Translations under genes and position numbers: made by a program | The notes under the pieces: generated by a model | Databases searched by the model: none | What the model was told of the DNA's origin: nothing | What the model saw: the letters and a program-made list of their open reading frames with translations, nothing else | Source of the DNA: an uncultured Steroidobacter sp. | GTDB taxonomy: Bacteria > Pseudomonadota > Gammaproteobacteria > Steroidobacterales > Steroidobacteraceae | Length of the DNA stretch: 64,000 nt | NCBI GenBank assembly: GCA_937864115.1 | Contig: CALMII010000019.1 | Location: 124,001 to 188,000, forward strand | Direction of reading: 5' to 3' | Shown: positions 17,752 through 27,357 of the stretch, in pieces | Layout of the letters: the number at the start of each line of letters is the position of its first letter | How positions within the stretch are numbered: the stretch's first letter is position 1

Positions 17752-17815
17752 GGGTCACCTGTGATGAACGAAGAATTTCGGAAAGTCTCGATGCATGTCT
17801 TGCACGTTTGCGCGA

Positions 17816-19123
17816 TCACTTGCCGCGCAACGGGCGAAACGCGTCGCGCAGCTCACGGGCAAACAGCTCCGGCTCTTCCCACGCCGCGAAGTGACCGCCC
17901 TTGTCGACTTCATGGAAATACATGAGGCTGGGATAGGCCTGCCGCGTCCAGGTCTCGGGCGCGCGATAGATCTCGCCGGGAAACACGGTGACGGCGACGG
18001 GAAGGGCGATGTCGCGCGTCTTCTGCGCCGAGGCGCTGAAGTTATTGTTGTTGTTCTCCCAGTAGAAGCGCGCTGCCGACACCGCGCTGTTGGTCAGCCA
18101 GTACAGCGAAATGTCGTCGAGGATCTGATCTCTCGTCAGCGAGCGTTCCGGAACGCCGCCGCTGTAGGTCCATTGCGCGATCTTCTCGTACATCCACCCC
18201 GCGAGGCCGACGGGCGAGTCCGACAGTGCATAACCCACGGTCTGCGGACGCGTGACCATCATGGCGCCATACGCTGCATTCCGCGAAAAGAACGCATACA
18301 GCGAATCGAAAGCGGCCCGCTCCTTCGCCGACAGTCCGACCGGCGCGGGCCCGCCGTTGTTGATTGCCTGCACGACCGCGTCCGGCAACGTCGCCGGCAT
18401 GCTGAGATGAATGCCGAGCAGACCCGCCGGCGCCTGTCGCGCCATCGCATCGGAGATCACCGAGCCATGATCGCCACCCTGCGACACATAGTGCGTGTAC
18501 CCGAGGCGCTTCATCAGCACATCCCAGGCGCGGCCGACGCGTTCGGGGCCCCAGCCGGTCTGCGCCGGTCGCTCCGAGAAGCCATAGCCGGGAATCGAAG
18601 GAATCACGACGTCGAACGCATCCTCCGCCTTGCCGCCGAACGCAGTCGGATCGGTCAGCGGGCCGATCGCATCGATCATTTCCAGAATCGAGCCCGGCCA
18701 GCCATGCGTGATGATCAGCGGCAACGCATGCGGATGCCGCGACTTCACATGGATGAAGTGAATGTCGAGCCCGTCGATGTGGGTCACGAACTGCGGCAGC
18801 GAGTTGAGCTGCGTCTCGACCTTGCGCCAGTCGTAGTCCGTCGCCCAGTAGCGGGCGAGTTCCTGGAGCGTCGCCTGTTTCACGCCCTGCGAATCGTCGT
18901 TCACCGTCTCGCGGTCCGGCCAGCGCGTCGCGAGCACGCGCTGCCTGAGATCGTCGAGCGCGGCCTGCGGGATGCTGACGCGAAAGGGCCGGATCTCCGC
19001 TGCGGGCGACTCACGGGTCATAGGCACGGAAGCGCTTTTCGTGAAAGCCGTGACGGGATTCATCAAGAACGCCGGCGCCATCACGGCGAAGAATGCGACA
19101 CGGCAGGCGGTACGGTGGGTCAT
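17816..19123 (-). CDS. Epoxide hydrolase with EHN domain, exported
   Basis: A 435-aa protein starting at the ATG complementary to 19121-19123 with AGGAC upstream; a longer in-frame N-terminus is unconserved. A signal-like hydrophobic segment occupies about residues 8-26. The epoxide-hydrolase N-terminal (EHN) domain spans about residues 44-150 (FRVSIPQAALDDLRQRV, TRWPD), then the alpha/beta fold with HGWPGS (140-145), nucleophile D218 in QGGDHGS, and a C-terminal histidine in DKGGHFAAWEEP. It opens epoxides with water. First of a three-gene operon with a second hydrolase and a P460 cytochrome, a combination suggesting processing of an oxidised organic compound in the periplasm. Confidence 0.93.
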   Translation of the reverse strand: MTHRTACRVAFFAVMAPAFLMNPVTAFTKSASVPMTRESPAAEIRPFRVSIPQAALDDLRQRVLATRWPDRETVNDDSQGVKQATLQELARYWATDYDWRKVETQLNSLPQFVTHIDGLDIHFIHVKSRHPHALPLIITHGWPGSILEMIDAIGPLTDPTAFGGKAEDAFDVVIPSIPGYGFSERPAQTGWGPERVGRAWDVLMKRLGYTHYVSQGGDHGSVISDAMARQAPAGLLGIHLSMPATLPDAVVQAINNGGPAPVGLSAKERAAFDSLYAFFSRNAAYGAMMVTRPQTVGYALSDSPVGLAGWMYEKIAQWTYSGGVPERSLTRDQILDDISLYWLTNSAVSAARFYWENNNNNFSASAQKTRDIALPVAVTVFPGEIYRAPETWTRQAYPSLMYFHEVDKGGHFAAWEEPELFARELRDAFRPLRGK

Positions 19124-19322
19124 CGAAGTGTCCTCGAGTGAATGGTCGACGCGATGAGGACGGGATCTGACCAGAAGCCGGGCCGCGGCTCGATTGCACG
19201 ATGGTATGGGTCGTCTTCGCGCATACCTTCGTCTAATCGCCGCAATCCGGCGCAACTGGTCTGATCCGTCCCGAACCGCAACACACCCACGCGATGTGCA
19301 GACCTTCGCTACGAGGCCCAGG

Positions 19323-20354
19323 ATGAAAACCCAATCTGTTCTGCTCGCTTCCCTGGTTGCCGGCGTGCTGGCCGTCACTGCCGGCACGCGCAGCGATGCC
19401 ACCGCGATCGACTCGCTGACGCAGGCGACGGAATGGCTCAACTCGCCGCCGCTGCAGGCCGAGGATCTGCGCGGCAAGGTCGTGCTGGTCGACTTCTGGA
19501 CCTACACCTGCGTGAACTGGATGCGCACGCTGCCGTACCTGCGGGAGTGGTCCGAGAAGTATCGCGATCAGGGGCTGGTCGTCATCGGCGTGCACTCGCC
19601 GGAATTCGGCTTCGAACGCAACGCACAGCACGTGCGACGCGCGACGCAGGCACTCGGCGTCGACTATCCGGTCGCGATCGACAGCGATCACGCGATCTGG
19701 CGCGCGTACCACAATCAGTACTGGCCCGCGGTGTATCTCATCGATGCGAGCGGTCGCGTGCGCTTCCGTCATGTCGGCGAAGCGGACTACGGCCAGCTCG
19801 AACAGGCGCTGCGATCACTGCTGCCGCAAGCCGCCGCGGGCAGTGACGACAAGCCGGCTCCGACCAGCGCCAAAGGCGCCGAGGTGGCGGCCGACTGGAA
19901 GAATCTGCGCTCGGGCGAGAACTATCTCGGTCGCGAACGCACGGTGAATTTCGCGTCGCCGGAAGGACTGGGTCGCGGCACGCCCCGCACCTACAGCATT
20001 CCGCAGCGACTGCGGCTCAACGAATGGTCGCTCGATGGCGCCTGGACGATCACGCCGGAAGCCAGCGTGCTGGACCGTGCTCCCGGACGCATCGCGTACC
20101 GGTTCCATGCGCGCGACGTCAATCTCGTGATGGGCGTCGCCACGCTCGATCATCCCGTGAAATTCCGCGTGCGCATCGATGGCATGCCGCCGGGCGAGGC
20201 GCGCGGCACCGACGTCGACGCAGAGGGCTATGGCAGCGTCGACGAACCGCGTCTCTACCAGCTCATTCGCCAGCCCTCGCCCATCGTCGAGCGAACGTTC
20301 GAGATCGAGTTCTTCGGCGAGGACGTCGCGGCGTTCTCGTTCACTTTCGGCTGA
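19323..20354 (+). CDS. TlpA/DipZ-like redoxin with a single active-site cysteine
   Basis: A 343-aa exported protein (signal about residues 1-27). A thioredoxin fold follows (about 35-175) with a DFWTYTCVNWMRTLPYL active site: C63 is present but the second cysteine of the usual CxxC is W66. A C-terminal beta-rich domain (about 210-343) matches the thioredoxin-like C-terminal domain of DipZ-type proteins. The TYTC-x-N-W variant occurs in a subfamily of redoxins, so it is probably not a sequencing error; a one-cysteine protein could reduce via mixed disulfides or be a binding protein. Divergent from the epoxide hydrolase and 48 bases before an alpha/beta hydrolase. Confidence 0.85.
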   Translation: MKTQSVLLASLVAGVLAVTAGTRSDATAIDSLTQATEWLNSPPLQAEDLRGKVVLVDFWTYTCVNWMRTLPYLREWSEKYRDQGLVVIGVHSPEFGFERNAQHVRRATQALGVDYPVAIDSDHAIWRAYHNQYWPAVYLIDASGRVRFRHVGEADYGQLEQALRSLLPQAAAGSDDKPAPTSAKGAEVAADWKNLRSGENYLGRERTVNFASPEGLGRGTPRTYSIPQRLRLNEWSLDGAWTITPEASVLDRAPGRIAYRFHARDVNLVMGVATLDHPVKFRVRIDGMPPGEARGTDVDAEGYGSVDEPRLYQLIRQPSPIVERTFEIEFFGEDVAAFSFTFG

Positions 20355-20402
20355 GTGCGTCTGCGCTCGTTCTTTCCTGTTGTCTCAATCGAGGTAAGCG
20401 TG

Positions 20403-21173
20403 ATGAAGACTATCGTTGCAACCCTGGCTGCGGTCGCAGCGCTCGGCGGGCCGACTGCGGATGCGCAGAACGAAAAGCCCACGATCGTGCTGGTGCATGG
20501 CGCCTTCGCGGATTCGTCGAGCTGGAACGGCGTCATCCGGATTCTGGAGGCCGATGGCTATCCGGTCGTCGCCGCGGCGAATCCGCTGCGCAGCGTCAAG
20601 GGCGATGCGAAGTACGTCGGCGACATCGTCGCGAGCATCAAGTCGCCCGTGGTGCTCGTCGGCCATTCGTATGGCGGCCTGGTGATCAGCGACGCCGCGA
20701 ATGGACGTGCCAACGTGAAGTCGCTGGTGTACGTCGCGGCGTTCGCGCCGGAGAGCGGCGAAACGGCGCTGGAACTCTCGGGAAAATTTCCCGGCAGCAC
20801 GCTGGGTGAGGCGCTGGCGCCGCCCGTCTCGCTGCCCGGTGGCGTGAAGGATCTCTACATCCTGCAGGACAAGTTTCCCGATCAGTTCGCAGCCGATGTG
20901 CCGAAGCACGACGCGCGCCTGATGGCGGCAACGCAGCGACCCATCACGGATGCGGCACTGGGTGAGCCTGCCGATCAGCCGGCGTGGAAGAGTGTGCCGG
21001 CGTGGTTCGTCTATGGCGACCAGGACAGGAACATTCCGCCGCAGGCACTGGCGTTCATGGCGCAGCGGGCGCAGTCGAAGGAGACGGTGGTCGTCAAAGG
21101 CGCGTCACATGTGGTGATGATTTCGCATCCGGCTGCGGTGGCGAAGGCGATTGAGCATGCGGCGGTGAAGTGA
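20403..21173 (+). CDS. Exported alpha/beta hydrolase with serine nucleophile
   Basis: A 256-aa protein with a short signal peptide (about residues 1-21, ending ADAQ). Catalytic machinery: HGAF oxyanion motif (32-35), nucleophile S89 in GHSYGG, acid in YGDQDRNIPP and histidine in KGASHVVMISHP. It resembles esterase-type hydrolases. GAGGT lies before the ATG at 20403; the in-frame extension into the gap lacks a ribosome site. Downstream of and probably co-transcribed with the TlpA-like gene. Confidence 0.9.
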   Translation: MKTIVATLAAVAALGGPTADAQNEKPTIVLVHGAFADSSSWNGVIRILEADGYPVVAAANPLRSVKGDAKYVGDIVASIKSPVVLVGHSYGGLVISDAANGRANVKSLVYVAAFAPESGETALELSGKFPGSTLGEALAPPVSLPGGVKDLYILQDKFPDQFAADVPKHDARLMAATQRPITDAALGEPADQPAWKSVPAWFVYGDQDRNIPPQALAFMAQRAQSKETVVVKGASHVVMISHPAAVAKAIEHAAVK

Positions 21174-21177
21174 GCGT

Positions 21178-21334
21178 GTGGTGGGGTCGGCTTCGTGCGA
21201 GAGGATTGGCCGGCTGAAGCCGGCCCCACAGGAAGACTGGGGACGCGGCTCCTGCTGTGGGGCCGGCTTTCCCAAAGGGATTTCCTTCGGTCACAGCCGG
21301 CCTGGGAGCTGTCAGGCTAAAGCCTGACCTACAG
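21178..21334. repeat. Two-palindrome element, copy 2 (compound, partly degraded)
   Basis: A damaged unit (21178-21232) ends in GGCCGGCTGAAGCCGGCCCCACAGG. A second unit (21255-21334) begins TGTGGGGCCGGC, has about 25 inserted or diverged bases in its first palindrome, and finishes with GTCAGGCTAAAGCCTGACCTACAG. It fills the space between convergent genes. Confidence 0.75.
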
Positions 21335-21352
21335 AAGATAAGGAACACCGTC

Positions 21353-22588
21353 TCACGGACTCACGTCCGGCACCGCACTCAACTCCCGTCCACGCGTCTC
21401 CGGCAGCAGGATCGCTGCCAGCAACACCAGGCCATACGCGCCCGCGACGTACACACCGATCGCATGCCCCACGCCGAGCCGCTGCACGCTCTCGCCGATC
21501 AGCAGCGGCGTAACGCCTGCAACGCCTCGTCCCAGGTTGTAGCAGAAGCCGAGTCCCGAGCCGCGCAGCTCCGTCGGATACAGCTCGGTCAGCACCGGGC
21601 CGATGACACTGAACATGCCGGTGGCGATGAAACCGAGCGGCACACTCAGCAGCAGCAACGTGACGTTGGAGATCGTCAACCCCGCATAGGACAGCGCGAG
21701 CACGATGCCGCCGATCGCAAACGCCATCAGCGTCACGCGGCGACCCGCGCGGTCGCTGAGCCAGGAACCGAAGGCGTAGCCGAGGAATGACCCCGCGATG
21801 ATGGCTGCGAGATAACCGCTGCTGTCGACGATGGACAGTCCGCGTTCCGCGCGCAGCATGGCCGGCCACCAGGTGGCGATGGCCCAGTATCCGCCGTGCA
21901 TGCCGATCGCCAGCAGACTGCCCTTCGCAGTCATCGCCAAGGTCGGCCCCGCGAAGATGCTATGCCATGGGACGCGGCGCGTGATGCTGCGAAACGCCGC
22001 GGGCTCCTGCAGCCGGCGTCGAAAGAAGAACACCGCGAGCGCCGGCAGGAATCCGACGACGAACGTGATGCGCCAGCCGAGATCGGGCGGCAGCACCGAC
22101 AGCACGATCGTCGAAATGACTACAGCCAATCCCCATCCCACCGCCCAGCCGCTCTGGGCCATGCCGACCATCCGCCCCCTGATCTGCGGCGCAGCGACTT
22201 CCGCAACGAACACGGCGCCGACGGCGAGTTCGCCGCCGAAGCCCAGTCCCTGCAATGCACGCGCGATCAGCATCTGATGGAAATCGCCAGCGAGACCGCA
22301 CAGGCAGGTGGCGACTGCAAACCACAAGATCGTAATCTTCAGCATCGCGACACGGCCGACGCGGTCGGCGAGCACGCCGGCGAGCCATCCGCCGAGCGCG
22401 GACGACGTGAGCGCGACGGTCGCCAGCAATCCGGCCTCGACGTGCGTCAGTCCCCACGCCGTCAGCAGGACGGGCAGCACGAAGGCATAAAGCTGGATAT
22501 CCATGGCGTCCAGACTGAACCCGCTGAAGGTCGTCCAGAAGGCACGGCGAGCGTCGGTATCCAGCGTGCGATACCATGCAGGACTCAT
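21353..22588 (-). CDS. MFS transporter (metabolite:H+ symporter type)
   Basis: A 411-aa inner-membrane protein with 12 predicted hydrophobic helices. MFS hallmarks: GGWLAGVLADRVGRVAML between helices 2 and 3, RALQGLGFGGELAVGAVFVAE in helix 4/5, RGRMVGMAQSGWAVGW, and the second-half repeat LSDRAGRRVTLM. The pattern is that of the aromatic-acid/metabolite:H+ symporter branch. Substrate unknown. Divergent from a large winged-helix STAND regulator that may control it. Confidence 0.92.
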   Translation of the reverse strand: MSPAWYRTLDTDARRAFWTTFSGFSLDAMDIQLYAFVLPVLLTAWGLTHVEAGLLATVALTSSALGGWLAGVLADRVGRVAMLKITILWFAVATCLCGLAGDFHQMLIARALQGLGFGGELAVGAVFVAEVAAPQIRGRMVGMAQSGWAVGWGLAVVISTIVLSVLPPDLGWRITFVVGFLPALAVFFFRRRLQEPAAFRSITRRVPWHSIFAGPTLAMTAKGSLLAIGMHGGYWAIATWWPAMLRAERGLSIVDSSGYLAAIIAGSFLGYAFGSWLSDRAGRRVTLMAFAIGGIVLALSYAGLTISNVTLLLLSVPLGFIATGMFSVIGPVLTELYPTELRGSGLGFCYNLGRGVAGVTPLLIGESVQRLGVGHAIGVYVAGAYGLVLLAAILLPETRGRELSAVPDVSP

Positions 22589-22720
22589 GCAGTGAGCGAT
22601 CGCCTCCCGCGATTCGATGGCTTCGTGTGATGGCCAGATTCCTGGCGCAATTCCGGGCGATCACCGGTCTTCGTTCGTCGCGCTGCGCAACGGGACCGGG
22701 GCGCTGAAGCAAGACGACAG

Positions 22721-25591
22721 ATGATTGACAGCATATCCCGCACCTCGATCGAACGGATAGCGTTCGGCCCGTTCTGCCTCACGCCGGGCGAACGGCTGCT
22801 GACGAAGGACGGCGCGCCCGTCGAGATCGGCGGACGCTCGCTCGATCTGCTCATCGCACTCGTCGCGCAACCCGGTCGCGTCCTGCACAAGAATGAATTG
22901 CTGAAACGCGTCTGGCCCGACGTCGTGGTCGAAGACAGCAGCCTGCGCTTTCACATGGCCGGCCTGCGCAAGATCCTCGGCGATGGCGAAGACGGTGCGC
23001 GCTACATCGCGACACAGGTCGGCGTCGGCTACGCCTTCGTCGCACCCGTGCAGGCGCTCGCCGCCATCGACGGCGAATTCGTGGCGGCGCCAGCGCTACC
23101 GTCGCAGCACGAACCCCAATCCATTCTCGACGCAAAACTGCCGGCGCGTCCGCCGGGCGTGATCGGACGTGATCGCGACATCCGGCTGCTGAGCGAGCGG
23201 CTGTCGGACACGCGCCTGTTCACCATCGTCGGCCCCGGTGGCGTCGGCAAGACGACGCTCGCACTCGAAACGGCACATGCATCGCTGGCCCGTTTCGCCG
23301 ACAAGGCCGCCTTCGTCGATCTCGCGACGCTGGAAGATCCCGCGCTGATTCCTTCGGCCGTCGCCGGTGCGCTGGGGATTCCCGTCCAGGGCGCCGATCC
23401 GCTGTCGGTCGTGCTCGCCCACATCCGCCCGCGACAGCTGCTGCTGATCCTCGACAACTGCGAGCACATGGTCGATGCCGTATCGCGCATCGTCGAACAG
23501 ATCCGGGACGCGGCGCCGCGGGTGAATGTGCTGGCCACCAGTCGCGAAGTCCTGCGCGTGCGCGGCGAACACGTGCACTGGCTGAACCCGCTCGACTATC
23601 CGCACGAGACGGCGAATCTGTCGCTCGATGAACTGCTGGCCTATCCGGCGGTCGAGCTGTTCATCGAACGCGCCTCGGCCGGCAACAGCGCACTCGGCGT
23701 GGATGCCGAAGCAGCCCGTCTGATCGCCGACATGTGTCGCCAGCTCGATGGCATGGCGCTGCCCATCGAACTGACCGCGGTGAGGGTCGCCGCCCATGGC
23801 TTGCGCGCCACGTCGGCGCTGCTGGCCCAGCGCTTCAATCTCGCCTGGAGCGGGCAGCGCACGGCCGTGCCGCGCCAGCAGACGCTGCAGGCCACGCTCG
23901 ACTGGAGTTACGAACTGCTCTCGGAACCGGAACGGCTGACGCTGGAAAGACTGTCGGTCTTCGTCGGCTTCTTCTCGCTCGACTCGGCGCTGCACGTCGT
24001 CACCGACGACCGCATCGATGCCGACGCCGCGGCCATCGCGCTCGATGGACTGACGACCAAATCGCTGCTGTCGCCCAACCGCTCCTCGGGCACGAGCTGC
24101 TATCGCCTGCTGGAGATGACGCGCGCGTATGCCAAGAAGCGCTTCGCACTGCGCGGCGCTGACGAGTGCAATGCCACCGCCCGCCGTCACGCCGCCCGTT
24201 TCCTGCACGAACTCGAAACGCGCCAGCACGCGCCGCTGGATTTCCAGACGGAGACTGCGCACTTCACCCAGATGCTGGGCAACATCCGCGGCGCGCTGGA
24301 GTGGAGCTTCCGGCCGCACGGCGATCCCGATCTCGGCGTGCGACTGGCTGCGCTCAGCGCCCGCGTCTTCATGACGCTGTCGCTGCTGGTGGAATGCCGC
24401 ACCTGGTGCGCGCGAGCCTTGCGCGATCTCGGCCGGCAGCACGCGGGCACGTCGACCGAGCTCGAACTGCAGGCCGCACTGGGACTGTCGCTCATGTTCA
24501 CCGGCGGCAACAGCGAAGCCGCCGAATCGGCATTGCGCCGCGCGCTCGACATCGCCACGCGACTGGACGATCGCTGGAACCAGTTGCGACTGCTGGGACG
24601 CCTGCACATCTTCCATGAGCGCATCGGCGACTTCGCGACCGCAAAGACCTGGGCCGACACCGCCGTGAAGGTGGCCGCCGTCATCGACCAGCCCGAAGCC
24701 ATCGCCATCGCGGCATCGCTCGCCGGCATCTCGCATCACCTGGCGGGCGACCAGACGCGGGCGCGCAGCGAACTGGAACTGTCGCTGCGCGAAAGCCTGC
24801 CCTCGGAACGCGCGCGCACCATCCACTACGGGTTCGATCATCGCAACCGCTCCGGCATCGCACTCGCGCGCACCTTGTGGCTGCAGGGACATGCCGATTT
24901 CGCGCGGCATGTCGCCGAACACATCGTGCAGCAGGCGGCACGCCTGGAACATCCCATCACGCACTGCATCGCATTGATCTGGACGCTGTCGGTACACCTG
25001 TGGCGCGGCGATCTCGATCACGCGCAGGCCAGTCTCGACGTCTTCGCGGATCGCGCCGAGCTGAATGCGTTTCAGCCCTACATCGCCGCGTCGACCGGCT
25101 TTCGCGGACAGCTGAGCATCGAACGCGAACAGCCCGAAGGCGCGCTCTGTCTGCTCGAGGAAAGCCTGGCGCGACTGCATGCCTCCCGATACGAACTGCT
25201 CACGAGCACGTTCGAAACCGCGCTGGTGCAGGGCCTGGCGCTGCGCGGCCGCAACGATGAAGCGCTGCTGGTGGCCAATACCGCGATCGATCGTTGCCTC
25301 GGCAATGGCGAGGGCTACCTGCTGCCCGAGATGCTGCGGCTGAAGGCCAGCGTCGTCGGCGATCCGTCCGCAGCCGAACGGCTGCTGCAGGAATCGCTCA
25401 CCTGCGCCCGCACGCAGGGCGCGCGCGCCTGGGAACTGCGCGCCGCGATGGATCTCGCCCGTCTGTGGATTGCCGACGGGCGCCTCGCCGAGGCCATGTC
25501 GCTGCTCGGACCGGTTCGCGATGCGCTGACGGAAGGGCTGGCCACGCGCGACGTGCGCGCCGCCGATGCGCTCCTGCGATTGCACGCCTAG
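22721..25591 (+). CDS. Winged-helix STAND ATPase regulator with TPR-like C-terminus
   Basis: A 956-aa cytoplasmic regulator. Residues about 10-110 form an OmpR/CadC-type winged helix (FGPFCLTPGERLLTKDG; ELLKRVWPDVVVEDSSLRFH; GVGYAFVAP). An NB-ARC-like ATPase follows with Walker A GPGGVGKTT (171-179) and Walker B LLLILDNCEH (240-249), then a winged-helix/helical linker near 400-450. The C-terminal half (about 480-956) is helical repeat, TPR-like, probably for ligand sensing. STAND proteins switch between ADP-closed and ATP-open oligomeric states. The divergent MFS gene is the obvious candidate target; the inducer is unknown. Confidence 0.9.
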   Translation: MIDSISRTSIERIAFGPFCLTPGERLLTKDGAPVEIGGRSLDLLIALVAQPGRVLHKNELLKRVWPDVVVEDSSLRFHMAGLRKILGDGEDGARYIATQVGVGYAFVAPVQALAAIDGEFVAAPALPSQHEPQSILDAKLPARPPGVIGRDRDIRLLSERLSDTRLFTIVGPGGVGKTTLALETAHASLARFADKAAFVDLATLEDPALIPSAVAGALGIPVQGADPLSVVLAHIRPRQLLLILDNCEHMVDAVSRIVEQIRDAAPRVNVLATSREVLRVRGEHVHWLNPLDYPHETANLSLDELLAYPAVELFIERASAGNSALGVDAEAARLIADMCRQLDGMALPIELTAVRVAAHGLRATSALLAQRFNLAWSGQRTAVPRQQTLQATLDWSYELLSEPERLTLERLSVFVGFFSLDSALHVVTDDRIDADAAAIALDGLTTKSLLSPNRSSGTSCYRLLEMTRAYAKKRFALRGADECNATARRHAARFLHELETRQHAPLDFQTETAHFTQMLGNIRGALEWSFRPHGDPDLGVRLAALSARVFMTLSLLVECRTWCARALRDLGRQHAGTSTELELQAALGLSLMFTGGNSEAAESALRRALDIATRLDDRWNQLRLLGRLHIFHERIGDFATAKTWADTAVKVAAVIDQPEAIAIAASLAGISHHLAGDQTRARSELELSLRESLPSERARTIHYGFDHRNRSGIALARTLWLQGHADFARHVAEHIVQQAARLEHPITHCIALIWTLSVHLWRGDLDHAQASLDVFADRAELNAFQPYIAASTGFRGQLSIEREQPEGALCLLEESLARLHASRYELLTSTFETALVQGLALRGRNDEALLVANTAIDRCLGNGEGYLLPEMLRLKASVVGDPSAAERLLQESLTCARTQGARAWELRAAMDLARLWIADGRLAEAMSLLGPVRDALTEGLATRDVRAADALLRLHA

Positions 25592-25668
25592 CACTTCGCG
25601 ATGCGACGATCCTGGAACCGATCCGGATTCGAAACGTTGTCCCGATGCAGCAACAACGGATGACAGGA

Positions 25669-25872
25669 ATGGCGCAGACAGTTTCCATCCGCGCACGTCG
25701 CAAGCAGTACCTCGTCAGGGGACAGCAAGTTCAGCAGGTCGATGCACGCGAGCTGCAGTCCGTGCTCGGCACGGCGAAAACGGAAGGCCCGGACGAAGCG
25801 CGCGGCAATCGCGCCGTACCGGATGCCGCGCGCTGGACGGCACGCGACGCGTGGCTTGCCGGCGGACGCTGA
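25669..25872 (+). CDS. Possible small hypothetical protein (67 aa)
   Basis: A 67-aa frame after the STAND regulator, basic at the N-terminus (SIRARRKQYLVRG) and containing two tryptophans near the end. Codon third positions are GC-rich as in neighbouring genes. In-frame ATGs at 25645 and 25660 are alternatives; none has a strong ribosome site. No family recognised. Confidence 0.35.
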   Translation: MAQTVSIRARRKQYLVRGQQVQQVDARELQSVLGTAKTEGPDEARGNRAVPDAARWTARDAWLAGGR

Positions 25873-25900
25873 ATCTGGCGGTCATTGTCGCCTCTTTCTT

Positions 25901-27111
<1,211 letters not shown>

Positions 27112-27116
27112 TCATC

Positions 27117-27347
27117 ATGGCGCGACGCTACAGCAAGAAGGCATCGAAGAAGGTTCGCACGGTCATGCGCGAGCGCAAGCGCGGCACGCTGCGCAGCAGC
27201 TCCGGCAAGAAGGTCACGAGCCGCAAGCAGGCGATCGCCATCGCGCTGTCCGAGGCGCGGCGGTCCGGGGCGAAGGTTCCGAAGAAGAAGCGCAGCAGCA
27301 GGAAGACGTCGCGCAAGAAAAAGACGACGTCCCGGAAGAAGAAGTAG
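27117..27347 (+). CDS. Basic histone-like DUF6496 protein (76 aa)
   Basis: A 76-aa very basic protein. An N-terminal part with ASKKVRTVMRERKRGTLRSS and the motif KQAIAIALSEARRSG matches DUF6496-type small proteins. The C-terminus is a lysine/arginine/serine tail of repeated KKK and SRK units reminiscent of histone H1-like bacterial proteins. It may bind nucleic acid; that is inference. AAGGGGG at 27101-27107 supports the ATG at 27117. Confidence 0.85.
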   Translation: MARRYSKKASKKVRTVMRERKRGTLRSSSGKKVTSRKQAIAIALSEARRSGAKVPKKKRSSRKTSRKKKTTSRKKK

Positions 27348-27357
27348 CAGCCGATCG

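Noticed and set aside
23096..25696. An 866-codon minus-strand frame opposite the STAND regulator
   Set aside because: High GC at third positions of the real gene removes stops on the other strand. The translation has no domain and is Arg/Gln-rich as expected for an artefact.
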